This document shows, piece by piece, positions 1-9,381 of a stretch of 64,000 bases of DNA. The notes under the pieces are model-generated. The model did no database searches, was not told the origin of the DNA, and saw only the letters and a program-made list of their open reading frames with translations. Position 1 is the first letter of the stretch, and each line of letters starts with the position of its first letter. The position numbers and the translations under genes were made by a program. The DNA is from Methylophaga marina (GTDB taxonomy: Bacteria > Pseudomonadota > Gammaproteobacteria > Nitrosococcales > Methylophagaceae): NCBI RefSeq assembly GCF_030296755.1, contig NZ_AP027741.1, positions 1,116,001-1,180,000 on the forward strand, read 5' to 3'.

Positions 1-2
1 AA

Positions 3-755
3 AGTCAGACAAAAAAGGTCAGTCTGCAACGTATTCCCTATCAACTCAAAAATAAAAAACGCTGGGAGAACAAGTATCAACTGGGGTTTGAACGCATTCA
101 TGAGCATTGCTCCGCCAGCCAGAATCAGTTTTTTGACAACATCATTGCCAGCAACCATTCACAACTCAAACAAAATCATGATGACCTGATACAGCATCAT
201 GAAAGTCGTTTATTCCTCCCCTGCTTACTTACTACCTCAGAATCGATTCCGCTATTTCTGGGCGTCGATGAATCAGGTCAGAGACACATCTCGGTCATTG
301 GCTGCACGAAACGAAATGGTGCTGACCAGCATACGGATAATTTCTGGCGTTCTATCGAGATTCATCTAGCTGAACTGCATGAGCAAGTAAAAGGCTTGCA
401 GGCTAAAGAAGGTGAATCACTGAACACCGCGTTATACGGATTTGAAACCCACCATGACCAATGGCAGTGGATGTTTGATCATCAGTTTATGACGCAAAGG
501 GATAAGGATCGTTTTCTTCAGCGTGGGCTATCAGCCAAACAATTTCATGCATTTCAATGCTTTGTCAGCCCAATCAATGACAGAGAAGCTGATGAGCAGA
601 CTGATCTTATACCGCAGCTGAACCAACTGCGGAGTCAACAAGCTCATCGCATAAAAATAATGCGTCAACAGTTATCTCAATTATTTGCACTGCTAGAACT
701 GACCGATATAACGCAGTTAATATCGCTGAAATACGCAACAACTAACCCAGCATAG
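3..755 (+). CDS. Partial hypothetical protein (C-terminal part)
   Basis: The reading frame is open from the left edge of the window to the TAG at 753-755, giving about 250 residues, so the start lies outside. An internal ATG at 396 exists, but there is no reason to prefer it because the upstream codons continue without a stop. The protein is rich in His, Gln and Asn, has no obvious signal peptide or membrane segment in the visible part, and ends in a Leu-rich amphipathic stretch. I do not recognise the family. It converges on pmbA, with two bases between the stops. Confidence 0.6.
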   Translation, partial: SQTKKVSLQRIPYQLKNKKRWENKYQLGFERIHEHCSASQNQFFDNIIASNHSQLKQNHDDLIQHHESRLFLPCLLTTSESIPLFLGVDESGQRHISVIGCTKRNGADQHTDNFWRSIEIHLAELHEQVKGLQAKEGESLNTALYGFETHHDQWQWMFDHQFMTQRDKDRFLQRGLSAKQFHAFQCFVSPINDREADEQTDLIPQLNQLRSQQAHRIKIMRQQLSQLFALLELTDITQLISLKYATTNPA

Positions 756-757
756 CT

Positions 758-2092
758 TTATGCAGCCGCTATCATCATTTTATCAATCAACACTGAGCCA
801 CAACGCGTATTACCACGAATATCTACGTCACTTCCCACATCCACAATACCCATAAACATGTCTTGTAAGTTGCTGGCGATAGTAAATTCATCGACTGGGT
901 ATTGAATTTCACCATTATCTACCCAAAAGCCAGCGGCCCCTTGTGAATAGTCACCATTCACAATATTGACACCCATGCCCATGGTTTCTGTGACGATAAT
1001 GCCTTTATCCATTTTTTTGATCAGTGCAGCCAAATCAGCATCAGTACTGCTATCAATCGTTAAGTTGTGCACACCACCGGCATTACCTGTTGTTTGCAGA
1101 CCCAAGCGTCGGGCGGCATAACTGTCGAGCACATAGCCTTGCAACACACCATCTAAAATAATGTCACGATTTTGTGTGGCCACACCTTCACCATCAAAGC
1201 TGGCACTACCCAAGGCTTTGAGAATATGTGGTTGTTCATGCACATGAATAAACTCAGGGAAAATTTGCTCACCTTTTTTATCCAGCAAAAATGAGGCTTT
1301 GCGATACAGCGCACCGCCGCGGATAGCTGAGATTAACTGTCCGAACAGTGAAGGGGCCATCTGAGCAGTGAATATCACCGGGTAGCTACCTGTTTTTACT
1401 TCACCGGCACCTAATCTTGATAAGGTCCGTTCTGCTGCTTTTAAACCGATGGACTCAGCACTCAGAAGATCATTAGCATCACGTTTGATGTCATACCAGT
1501 AGTCGCGCTGCATACCGCGTGCATCTTGAGCAATAAGCGTTGCAGACAAACTATGTCGACTGCTTTGCGTCGCCCCTATAAAGCCATGGCTGTTGGCATA
1601 AACACGCTGACCTGTATGGCTGGAAACAGTCGCTCCTTCAGAATTTGATATTCGTGGATCGTTATCGAGACCTGCCTGCTCACATAGCGTGGCAAGATCA
1701 ATCGCCTTTTCAACATCGATCGACCATGGGTGATAGAGCGACAACTCTGGAAATACAGTGGCCATTAAATCAGCATCCGCCAGCCCGGCCGCTTCATCAG
1801 CCTGAGTATGTTTGGCAATATTACAGGCCGCCCCTACAGCTTCAGTGATGGCCGCTTCACTTAAATCAGAGGTACTTGACGATGCTTTGCTCTGTCCAAA
1901 ATAGACTGTGATACCTAAGCCTGTATCATTGTTGTGCTCCAACGTTTCGACTTCGCGTTGACGAACCGTGACGGATAATCCTTCACTGTGGCTAAGCCCA
2001 ACCTCGGCAGCACTTGCACCGCGTTTTTTGGCTTCAGACAATGCCATTTCCGCAGCACGTTCCAATTCAACAGTATTTGTCATTCGACTCAT
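758..2092 (-). CDS. pmbA: Metalloprotease PmbA (TldE), TldD/PmbA family
   Basis: PmbA/TldE is the partner of TldD in a cytoplasmic zinc protease that trims modified peptides and degrades the CcdA antitoxin in E. coli. The protein is about 444 residues, close to the family length, with the Gly-rich C-terminal half typical of PmbA (NIVNGDYSQGAAGFWVDNGE and ending in GNTRCGSVLIDKMMI). The PmbA member characteristically lacks the HExxxH zinc motif, and none is seen here. The frame is open to a TTG at 2104, but the ATG at 2092 is preferred; GAGGA lies about 13 bases upstream of it. No tldD is present in the window. The gene contains an intact seven-T run near 991, useful as a control for the frameshifts elsewhere. 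Confidence 0.93.
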   Translation of the reverse strand: MSRMTNTVELERAAEMALSEAKKRGASAAEVGLSHSEGLSVTVRQREVETLEHNNDTGLGITVYFGQSKASSSTSDLSEAAITEAVGAACNIAKHTQADEAAGLADADLMATVFPELSLYHPWSIDVEKAIDLATLCEQAGLDNDPRISNSEGATVSSHTGQRVYANSHGFIGATQSSRHSLSATLIAQDARGMQRDYWYDIKRDANDLLSAESIGLKAAERTLSRLGAGEVKTGSYPVIFTAQMAPSLFGQLISAIRGGALYRKASFLLDKKGEQIFPEFIHVHEQPHILKALGSASFDGEGVATQNRDIILDGVLQGYVLDSYAARRLGLQTTGNAGGVHNLTIDSSTDADLAALIKKMDKGIIVTETMGMGVNIVNGDYSQGAAGFWVDNGEIQYPVDEFTIASNLQDMFMGIVDVGSDVDIRGNTRCGSVLIDKMMIAAA

Positions 2093-2153
2093 AGTAGTGT
2101 TCAAATCCTCGACTTATTTGTCTTTTCTCAACAGCATGACATGCTTGTTCAGT

Positions 2154-2911
2154 TTATTCATGGTGATGACTGTCCGCACATACTGGACAGCTTGGATCAG
2201 GTTTCAGTTTTATCTCTCGCCAACTCATGGAAAGCCCATCAAGCAGTAATAAACGCCCCGTTAAAGGTGTCCCAATTTTTGCCAGTAGTTTTAATGTCTC
2301 CGCAGCCTGAGTACCGCCGATCATGGCCAGCATCGGGGCAAAAACACCACTCTCTGAGCAGGTTTCCTGCAGTTCGCCTTTATCTTCATACAGACAACGA
2401 TAACAAGGTGAATCTGCTTGACGCGGATCATAAACAGTGACTTGCCCATCAAAACGGATAGCGGCACCAGACACCAGTGGTATCTGATTTTCCCTACTGA
2501 TCTCGTTTAAGAAAAAACGTGTCTCAAAATTGTCGGTGCAATCCACGATCACGTTCACGTGACGCGATGCCGCCAACATGGCAGGCTTATCCAAGCGCTC
2601 ATCAATCATGTCGATAGCGATATCAGGATTCAGGGCATGAAGCTGTTCAAATGCTGAGTCGACTTTTTTCGACCGATATTCTTATGTGTATGAACAATTT
2701 GCCGTTGTAAATTGGCTAATTCAACCACGTCATCATCGACCAGCGTTAAATGGCCTACTCCTGAGGCAGCAAGATACATCGAAACAGGCGCACCCAGTCC
2801 GCCCAACCCGATAATCATGACATGACTATCAAGCAGACGCTGTTGGCCCTCAATATCCATCTGGGATAGTAATATATGTCGACTGTAGCGGAGTAGCTGT
2901 TCGTCATTCAT
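2154..2911 (-). CDS. moeB: Molybdopterin-synthase adenylyltransferase MoeB / ThiF family (frameshifted)
   Basis: E1-like enzyme that adenylates the C-terminal Gly of the small sulfur carrier MoaD (or ThiS) in molybdopterin or thiamine synthesis. The N-terminal part shows the nucleotide-binding GLGGLGAPVSMYLAASG motif and the R-Q-I-V helix; the second part has DCTDNFETRF with the conserved DxTDN, and two Cys pairs (CYRC and CPVC) that bind zinc. The gene is split: after IGRKK the frame fails at a six-T run on the plus strand (2664-2669). One extra base restores 252 residues, the normal MoeB length. The local sequence in the gene is A AAA AAG. It lies 30 bases downstream of prmC's stop on the same strand. 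MoeB and ThiF cannot be separated with certainty from sequence alone. Confidence 0.85.
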
Positions 2912-2941
2912 CGTCTGTTAACTCTACTGAATAGCCCGGCA

Positions 2942-3778
2942 TTATAACGTGAGTTGTGCTATGACAACCCGATCGTTACCACCAAAGTCCTGGTGAGCCG
3001 AAATCTGTACAAACCCTGCCTCTGAGAATAATTGCTGCACTGCCCGGGATTGATCATGTCCATGCTCAATGAGTAACCAGCCACCAGGTTTCAGACAGAT
3101 CGCAGCCTGCTTGATAATCTGGCGTATATCATCAAGCCCGTCTGGTCCTGATATCAATGCAGAAAGCGGTTCAAAACGAACATCACCCTGCTGTAGATGT
3201 GGATCATCTGCTTCGATATAAGGCGGATTCGAGATCACCATATCAAACTGAGCTGGCTGACATGCACTCAACCAGGAAGCCTGAAAAAAATGCACATGGT
3301 CAAGCCTATAGGATTGGGCATTTTGTTGCGCTAACTTGACCGCCTGTAGATGAAAGTCACTGGCAATGATAGTGATATCAGGCCGCTCATGAGCAATAGA
3401 GAGAGCGATGGCCCCCGTTCCGGTCCCTAAATCAATTATCCGCATACCCGGCTGCAGCTTTGGCAATGCCAGCGCGACCAGTAATTCGGTATCGGCTCGG
3501 GGAATAAGTGTCGAATTATTAACCGCCAGATCGAGTGACCAAAAACCTCTGCTGCCCGTAATATGCGCAATTGGCTCACCGGTTTGGCGTCTCGTGATGA
3601 GTTGTTTGAAGTCTTGCCATTGCTGCTCTGTCAGATCTGTCTCGGCATCGAGTAACAGGCGTGTTGGCGAACACGTCAACACATGACATAACAGATACTG
3701 CACATCGACATCGGGACTGTTTGAATCAGCTAGACAAGTGCGACCATAGGCCTGTGCTTCTCGAATCGATGGCAACAT
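2942..3778 (-). CDS. prmC: Peptide chain release factor N5-glutamine methyltransferase PrmC
   Basis: SAM-dependent enzyme that methylates the Gln of the GGQ motif in release factors RF1 and RF2. The 278-residue protein has an N-terminal helical domain, the SAM-binding motif DLGTGTGAIALS near residue 118, and the diagnostic NPPY (SNPPYIEADDPHL) near residue 183. Its ATG at 3778 overlaps the stop of the preceding receiver gene by one base (TAATG), indicating translational coupling. In many Gammaproteobacteria prmC follows prfA; prfA is not in this window. The gene contains an intact seven-T run (His-Phe-Phe codons) near 3284. Confidence 0.95.
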   Translation of the reverse strand: MLPSIREAQAYGRTCLADSNSPDVDVQYLLCHVLTCSPTRLLLDAETDLTEQQWQDFKQLITRRQTGEPIAHITGSRGFWSLDLAVNNSTLIPRADTELLVALALPKLQPGMRIIDLGTGTGAIALSIAHERPDITIIASDFHLQAVKLAQQNAQSYRLDHVHFFQASWLSACQPAQFDMVISNPPYIEADDPHLQQGDVRFEPLSALISGPDGLDDIRQIIKQAAICLKPGGWLLIEHGHDQSRAVQQLFSEAGFVQISAHQDFGGNDRVVIAQLTL

Positions 3779-4806
3779 TAAATCAGAACAAAGATTAAGG
3801 CGAGTAAGGCAATCACACCCACACCAATACTGATATTACGCTGCATCATCAGTTGCGCCTGAATTTGTGCCCATTGCTCCTGATGACTGGTATCAAATTC
3901 ATTTTTCATTGCTGTGACCTGGTTACGAATAAGCGGCAATATTTTTTCATTCACCAACCTTTCCAGGCTTTTGGCGACCAGCGGGTTTAGATCATGTTTT
4001 AACTGGCGAAGTACCGACTCACGCACCACATTTTGCTGTTTATCCAACCATTTGGTGGCATTTTGCTCCAAAGCACGATCAATGTTTGAACTTAAGTCCA
4101 TCTCTTTTAGCGTTTGCTCTAAAACCGGTTCTGCGGTTATCGACACCAATTCATTCAGCTGAATTGATAAGGATTGTTTTAAAGCGGAAAACTGTTGTTC
4201 AGTGAGCTCTCTTACCAGCTGCACAACCTCATCACGGCCAAACTGGTCTGAAGCTTCAGACTGAGTCGTTGAGCTTGATTGCAACCGTTGTTCAACATCT
4301 CGAAGTAACTCATCTTTAAATGAGGCCAGGATGACATTTATCTCTGGCTGCGCTGACTCAGAATCAGCATGAGCATGAGCATGAGCATGAGCATGAGCAT
4401 GAGCATGAGCAGCATCAGGCAGAGGGATCGCGCTGAACTCAATTTCATCTAATAAACTTTCCAGCTTATCCGCTTCGGGCGGTTTGCTCAGAACAGCTGA
4501 GGCACCTGCCTCAAACGCTTTTTTCTGATCAGCTTCGGTTTCATTACCTGTACAAATGACAACCGGAATATGTCCCCATTGTGGGTGTTGTTTCAGCTGG
4601 GAGGTAGCTGTCAGGCCATCCATCGTCGCCATCATCACGTCCATAAAGATGATATCCGGTAAGGTATCCGTGGTCTGTAACCATTGCATCGCTTCTTCAG
4701 CGCTACCCCATTCCACACTGCTGTAACTATGGTCACGTAGCAATTTGCTTAAGGTCATTCTGGCAACGCGAGAATCATCCACCACTAATGCCATCAATTT
4801 AGTCAT
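3778..4806 (-). CDS. Receiver-domain protein with His-Ala repeat and C-terminal membrane anchor
   Basis: Residues 1-125 are a CheY-like receiver: acidic pair DD at 10-11, phospho-acceptor Asp in the IIFMDVMM segment (about residue 56), Thr in ICTGNE and Lys in LSKPPE. A linker of alternating His and Ala follows (about residues 133-146, encoded by a hexanucleotide repeat), then about 170 residues rich in Glu, Gln and Leu that look like a coiled coil. The last 20 residues are a single hydrophobic segment (ISIGVGVIALLALIFVLI), so the protein is probably tail-anchored with the receiver in the cytoplasm. There is no DNA-binding, GGDEF or other output domain. No cognate kinase is adjacent. It may act as a phosphate-regulated membrane scaffold, but that is inference. 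Confidence 0.8.
   Translation of the reverse strand: MTKLMALVVDDSRVARMTLSKLLRDHSYSSVEWGSAEEAMQWLQTTDTLPDIIFMDVMMATMDGLTATSQLKQHPQWGHIPVVICTGNETEADQKKAFEAGASAVLSKPPEADKLESLLDEIEFSAIPLPDAAHAHAHAHAHAHAHADSESAQPEINVILASFKDELLRDVEQRLQSSSTTQSEASDQFGRDEVVQLVRELTEQQFSALKQSLSIQLNELVSITAEPVLEQTLKEMDLSSNIDRALEQNATKWLDKQQNVVRESVLRQLKHDLNPLVAKSLERLVNEKILPLIRNQVTAMKNEFDTSHQEQWAQIQAQLMMQRNISIGVGVIALLALIFVLI
4366..4411. repeat. Hexanucleotide tandem repeat (AGCATG)n inside a coding region
   Basis: Seven perfect head-to-tail copies of AGCATG followed by AGCA. Read on the minus strand they encode alternating His and Ala in the linker of the receiver protein. Because the unit is six bases, slippage would lengthen or shorten the His-Ala tract without breaking the frame. 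Confidence 0.95.
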
Positions 4807-4824
4807 GATTATCCTCTGTTGATG

Positions 4825-5136
4825 TTAACCGGCGCGAAACGCATCCATTTTAATCGACTCGACTTTTTTACCCATCATGATGACCTCCCCCTGATAACGC
4901 TGCTGCATATCACTGGCGAACTCAAAAAAGTAATACCGCTGCAACTGTATACGGCCTTGGCGATTACGTTTAAATCGTATCTTACGCCAGAACACCGTAT
5001 CGTTTAAAAAAGCCACGCCGGTATTGGCGCAATACGATTTTGCGGCCAGCGTCGCGCGTTCAGCCACACCGCGACTGTCCCACCAAAACCAGGCTATAGC
5101 AGCTAGAATGATGACTAAAATTTCGCTGTCATTCAT
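4825..5136 (-). CDS. DUF3301 family protein
   Basis: A 103-residue protein with an N-terminal hydrophobic helix (residues 5-18, ending in WFWWDSRG) followed by a basic and aromatic soluble domain (RYYFFEFASD and QRYQGEV segments). This arrangement matches DUF3301, small inner-membrane proteins of unknown function common in Gammaproteobacteria. Its ATG (5136-5134) overlaps the TGA of rsmE (5135-5133) as ATGA, so it is translationally coupled to the rRNA methyltransferase. No function can be assigned. Confidence 0.75.
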   Translation of the reverse strand: MNDSEILVIILAAIAWFWWDSRGVAERATLAAKSYCANTGVAFLNDTVFWRKIRFKRNRQGRIQLQRYYFFEFASDMQQRYQGEVIMMGKKVESIKMDAFRAG

Positions 5137-5860
5137 CCTAGATCACCCCATAATGTTTGAGAGACAGCCAGAGCTGCCACCGCGGCTGTTTCCGTTCGTA
5201 AAATACGTGGTCCAAATTGTACAGCCTGATAACCGGTATCTTTTGCCATCGCCACTTCGCTATCCGCTAACCCCCCTCTGGACCAATCAACATGGTTAGC
5301 GATTGAGGTTTTGACAACTCAGTAAAGCGTGTTTCTGCTAGAGGATCCAGTACCAAGTTCAGCTCATCCTGATAATCAGATAATACATCGGCTAATGTTT
5401 GAACTGGGCTTAATTCAGGCAAAAAACTCCGACCTGATTGCTCACAAGCACTAATCATGACACCTCGCCAATGATGAAAGCGTTTATCAGCGCGGTCACC
5501 ATTTAGCTGCACATTGCAACGTTCGGTTATCACAGGCACAATTTTTTTGACGCCCAACTCCACCGCTTTTTGTATAGCAAAGTCCATTCGCTCACCACGT
5601 GAAACACCTTGTAATAAGGTGATGCCTAATGGTGATTCTTTCTGTGTTTCAATCGCATTGCCCAGGCGCACGCGTGAATGCCGCTTTTCAACAAGAGTCA
5701 ACTCTGCTTCATACTCCATACCGCCACCATTGAACAAACGAATATTGGCCCCTGGTTTGAGCCGCAGCACTTGAATGGCATGACGGTGCACGTCATCCGG
5801 TAAGACAAATTCTGATTCAGAAGATGAGAGTGTTTCAGTATAAAATCGAGGCATGCGCAT
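5133..5860 (-). CDS. rsmE: 16S rRNA (uracil-1498-N3)-methyltransferase RsmE (frameshifted)
   Basis: SPOUT-class enzyme that methylates U1498 of 16S rRNA. It starts with the family-typical MRMPRFY (ATG 5860; the frame runs up to a TTG at 5881, which is less likely). It carries GVSRGERMDFAIQKAVELGV, ITERCNVQL and the SAM-binding LIGPEGG. After LIGPEGG the frame hits TAG because a run of six G (plus strand C, 5271-5276) is one base short. With seven, the C-terminal knot continues as LADSEVAMAKDTGYQ and then FGPRILRTETAAV, ending at the TGA at 5133-5135; total 242 residues, the normal length. The DUF3301 gene overlaps its stop. Confidence 0.9.
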
Positions 5861-5957
5861 GTTGTTGGTGTCAAAAAGCAAGTAAAGTGATAAGCAGTTT
5901 ACAGATTGTCATCGATAGATTGAATCAAATTCCTTTTTTCACTGTTATACTCAAGTC

Positions 5958-6755
5958 ATGAATATAGACCGGCAACAAATTCAACACATTGTCAGAGACG
6001 TGGCCTTCACGACCCTTCTTCCATTGACCAATAACGTTAGCCGGGATTACAAAAAAGATGGCAGCATCGTCACCGCAGCAGATGATGCAGTACAAAGCGC
6101 TCTAAGTAGAAGGCTCGCCGAACTGTTTCCTGATATTGCGCTACTGGGTGAAGAAATGACTACCGAACAGCAACAGCAGCTTTTCGATTCTGGTAAGCCA
6201 ATATGGTGTCTTGATCCGGTCGATGGCACTAGCAATTTTGCTTCTGGCTTGCCTCTTTACTCCATTTCATTGGCACTAATCGAGCAAGGTAAAGTGACTT
6301 TTGCCATGGTGCTTGACCCATCGAGAGATGAAAGTTTCACTGCTCTTCGTGGTCAGGGAGCCTGGTTAAATGATTTACCTCTACGCTTAACCTCTCCTAA
6401 TCTCAGTTTGGATAACACTATTGCCTTTGTCGATTTCAAGCGGCTACCTCAAGATTTAGCGTTGAAACTTGTCAGAGATCGTCCTTTTGCTTCACAACGG
6501 AATTTAGGTTCCATCGCGCTCGAGTTATGCTGGTTAGCAGCCGGACGGGGCCATATTTATCTGCATGGTAAACAACAGATCTGGGACTATGCAGCTGGTG
6601 ACTTGATCTTGGAAGAAGCCGGTGGTTTTGCTTCGACACTGTATGGAAACCCTTCATTTCGCTACACATTAGAGCCACGCTCTTCCTGTGCCGCCATTGA
6701 TGAGGCGTTATTTCAAGTTTGGCAAAATTATTTGCTGGATGCCGTGAATGGTTAG
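5958..6755 (+). CDS. Inositol monophosphatase family protein (SuhB/CysQ-like)
   Basis: Magnesium-dependent phosphatase of the IMPase fold, 265 residues. Visible motifs are the metal-binding GEE at about 67-69, the signature LDPVDGTSNFASG at about 86-98, and the second metal site IWDYAAGDLILEEAGG near residue 214. Substrate could be inositol-1-phosphate or a related sugar or nucleotide phosphate; the sequence does not decide between SuhB-type and CysQ-type. It heads a plus-strand run, overlapping pgeF by eight bases, and is divergent from rsmE with about 97 bases between the two starts. Confidence 0.88.
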   Translation: MNIDRQQIQHIVRDVAFTTLLPLTNNVSRDYKKDGSIVTAADDAVQSALSRRLAELFPDIALLGEEMTTEQQQQLFDSGKPIWCLDPVDGTSNFASGLPLYSISLALIEQGKVTFAMVLDPSRDESFTALRGQGAWLNDLPLRLTSPNLSLDNTIAFVDFKRLPQDLALKLVRDRPFASQRNLGSIALELCWLAAGRGHIYLHGKQQIWDYAAGDLILEEAGGFASTLYGNPSFRYTLEPRSSCAAIDEALFQVWQNYLLDAVNG

Positions 6756-7515
6756 AAAATCACTGGAATTTGTCACGCCAGACTGGACAATGCCCGACCA
6801 TATTCAGGCATACACAACCACCAGAAAGGGTGGTGTCAGCCCGCCCCCATACGACAGCCTTAATCTTGCCGAACACGTTAACGATACACATGAGAATGTA
6901 GAAAAAAATCGTCAACTACTTGCCTCAGCCCTGACGCTGCCGGCTTCCCCGCTTTGGTTACAACAGACCCATAGTACTAAGGTCATCAACAGTCAGGACT
7001 GGTATGAAGGCATCGAAGCAGATGCCATCTACTGTAATCAAAACGATCACGTCTGCGCCATCATGACAGCGGATTGTTTGCCTCTATTAATCAGTAATCA
7101 GACTGGTACTGAAATTGCCGCCATTCATGCTGGCTGGCGTGGTTTAGCGGATGGCATCATAGAAACGACTATAGAACGTTTTCAAGACTCAACAGATAAA
7201 CTCCATGTTTGGCTGGCGCCCGCAATTGGTCCCGAAAAATTTGAAGTCGGTCAAGATGTGTTTGAGGCATTTATCAATCACTCAGATACCGCACAAGTCG
7301 CCTTTCAGCAAACGGATAATAGCCACTATTTGGCTGATATCTACCAACTTGCTCGTTTGAGATTAAGGCAGCTAGGCATCACACAAATGTCTGGAGGCGA
7401 TGCCTGTACGGTGACCGAGACCTCACGCTTTTTTCATACCGGCGCGATGGCGAGACCGGTCGCATCGTTTCGCTTATCTGGATCGGCAATAAATAAGGTA
7501 TCATTACCGGCTTAA
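6748..7515 (+). CDS. pgeF: YfiH/LACC1-family purine nucleoside phosphorylase-like protein
   Basis: YfiH (PgeF) homologues act on purine nucleosides and limit misincorporation into peptidoglycan in E. coli; they were long annotated as laccase-domain polyphenol oxidases. The 255-residue protein has the family motifs QQTHSTKV (His ligand), ADCLPLLI with the catalytic Cys, HAGWRGLADG with the second His, and WLAPAIGPEKFEVG. The ATG at 6748 lies inside the end of the upstream phosphatase gene, so the two are probably co-translated. Confidence 0.9.
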   Translation: MVRKSLEFVTPDWTMPDHIQAYTTTRKGGVSPPPYDSLNLAEHVNDTHENVEKNRQLLASALTLPASPLWLQQTHSTKVINSQDWYEGIEADAIYCNQNDHVCAIMTADCLPLLISNQTGTEIAAIHAGWRGLADGIIETTIERFQDSTDKLHVWLAPAIGPEKFEVGQDVFEAFINHSDTAQVAFQQTDNSHYLADIYQLARLRLRQLGITQMSGGDACTVTETSRFFHTGAMARPVASFRLSGSAINKVSLPA

Positions 7516-7535
7516 TTCAGCCTTGTTGGATCATT

Positions 7536-8348
7536 ATGGAATTACTCATCTGGATCATCGTTTTTAGTCTGGTAGGCGGACTTTTAAGCGTCGTTGTCGC
7601 TTCATCCTTTTTATTACTGCCCGAAAAACACCGTAGTTTGACGGTGCCACATTTGGTCAGCTTTGCGATTGGTGCCATGTTAGGCGCGTCATTTCTTGGC
7701 TTAATCCCTCACGCCATCGAACATGAATACGCCATTGATGCACATGCTATCGGCTTTACCTTACTGCTTGGTCTACTCAGTTTCTTCGCGCTGGAAAAAA
7801 TGGTGTTATGGCGACATTGTCATAGCCATCATGGTCACGAACATATCCCTGAACTCGACAGACCCGATCACCACGGTGGTCACCATCACGATCACAAACA
7901 TAAGTCTGCAGGCCCGCTAATTCTCATTGGCGATACAATTCATAACTTTGTCGACGGCATTTTAATTGCTGCCGCATTTTTAACAGACGTGCATTTGGGT
8001 ATTGTGACGGCATTAGCTATTGCCACCCATGAAATTCCACAAGAGTTAGGTGATTTTGTCATTTTGCTGCACAGCGGCTTTAGCCGCAAAAAAGCGCTTT
8101 ATTACAATATTCTCTCGAGTTTAGGCACGTTGGCTGGTGCTTTACTGGGTTATTTTGCCCTTTCTGATATGCAACAAATTCTGCCTTATGTTCTGCTTGT
8201 TGCGGCATCCAGCTTTATTTATGTGGCTGTAGCAGATTTAATTCCTGGCTTACACGATAAGGTCAAGCCATCAGAGTCTTTGCAACAAATCAGCTTGATC
8301 GCCATGGGCGTTATCTTCATCTATATCGCTCATAGCACGCTTCATTAA
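7536..8348 (+). CDS. ZIP family divalent metal transporter
   Basis: Inner-membrane permease for zinc or other divalent metals. The 270-residue protein has about seven to eight hydrophobic segments and a cytoplasmic His-rich loop around residues 93-125 (HCHSHHGHEH and HHGGHHHDHKH). Two helices carry the metal-path signatures HNFVDGILIAAAF and ATHEIPQELGDFVILL, which are diagnostic of ZIP transporters. The start is 20 bases after the pgeF stop. Metal specificity cannot be read from the sequence. Confidence 0.92.
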   Translation: MELLIWIIVFSLVGGLLSVVVASSFLLLPEKHRSLTVPHLVSFAIGAMLGASFLGLIPHAIEHEYAIDAHAIGFTLLLGLLSFFALEKMVLWRHCHSHHGHEHIPELDRPDHHGGHHHDHKHKSAGPLILIGDTIHNFVDGILIAAAFLTDVHLGIVTALAIATHEIPQELGDFVILLHSGFSRKKALYYNILSSLGTLAGALLGYFALSDMQQILPYVLLVAASSFIYVAVADLIPGLHDKVKPSESLQQISLIAMGVIFIYIAHSTLH

Positions 8349-8350
8349 AC

Positions 8351-9381
8351 ATGACGGGAAGGAACCCTGATAAAAAGATTTTGATTGTCGGCCCATCATG
8401 GGTTGGCGATATGGTGATGGCACAATCGCTATTTATAGCGTTGAAAAAGAACAATCCAGAAGTCACCATCGATGTGCTCGCTATGGACTGGACTCGACCG
8501 CTGCTTCAACGTATGCCAGAGGTCAATGAGGCCATCAGTATGCCCATATCGCATGGTATTTTTGGCTGGAGTATGCGTAAAAAACTCGGTCAGTCATTAC
8601 GAGATAAACGCTACGACCAAGCTATTGTGCTGCCTAATTCCTGGAAGTCAGCATTAATTCCTTGGTTTGCAAAAATACCGCTAAGAACGGGATGGCTTGG
8701 AGAATATCGTTACGGCTTACTGAATGATGTCCGAAAACTCGATAAGCAGGCTTTGCCGATGATGGTCGAGCGTTTTGTCGCTCTGGCGCATCCAGCGTCA
8801 TTATCACGAACTCCGCTCACTTATGAAGCACCCTTGATGCTTGCCGAGCCTGCTAATGAAGCGATTAACCCCAAACGACAGTCGGACGACCAGAAACGAC
8901 TTATTCTCTGTCCGGGCGCAGAATTTGGCCCAGCCAAACAATGGCCAACCTCTCATTACGCCGCTTTAGCTGATTTTTTCTTACATCTGGCTGGCAAGTG
9001 TTGATACTCGGTTCCAAAGCGGATGTCAGCACCGCTGAAGAAATCATCCATCTTTCCAGTCAGCAATCAAACAACCTTATCAGCCTGGCTGGTCAGACAA
9101 AGTTAGAAGAAGCCATCGACCTGTTAGGAACAGCCGATCAGGTAGTTTCTAATGATTCAGGGTTAATGCACATCGCCGCGGCCTTACAAGTGCCATTAGT
9201 CGTTGTATATGGTCCGACCTCTCCGGCATTCACCCCACCTTTAGCCAGCAATGCGCGCATCACCCAGATAGACATCGAGTGCAGCCCATGCTTTAAGCGT
9301 ACCTGCCCATTAGGCCACCATAACTGTATGAAAAAACTGTCTGTTGACAGTGTGATTGAACTAATAAAAACAACATTATGA
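8351..9381 (+). CDS. waaF: ADP-heptose--LPS heptosyltransferase II WaaF (frameshifted)
   Basis: GT9 enzyme adding the second L-glycero-D-manno-heptose to the LPS inner core at the cytoplasmic face. The N-terminal domain begins ILIVGPSWVGDMVMAQSL, the classic WaaF opening; the C-terminal domain has LCPGAEFGPAKQWP, the nucleotide-sugar site SNDSGLMHIAAAL and YGPTSP, and ends with the Cys-containing CSPCFKRTCPLGHHNC. The frame breaks at a six-T run, 8974-8979; one more T restores A-D-F-F-L-T-S-G-W-Q-V-L and a 343-residue protein. It begins three bases after the ZIP gene stop and overlaps the next gene by ATGA. Confidence 0.92.

Noticed and set aside
2154-2911. moeB as two separate genes or a true pseudogene
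   Set aside because: The two parts join into a full-length protein with one added base in a homopolymer, as in several other genes here, so a sequence error is simpler.
4366-4411. Tandem repeat as a possible CRISPR array
   Set aside because: The unit is six bases with no spacers and lies in a coding frame.
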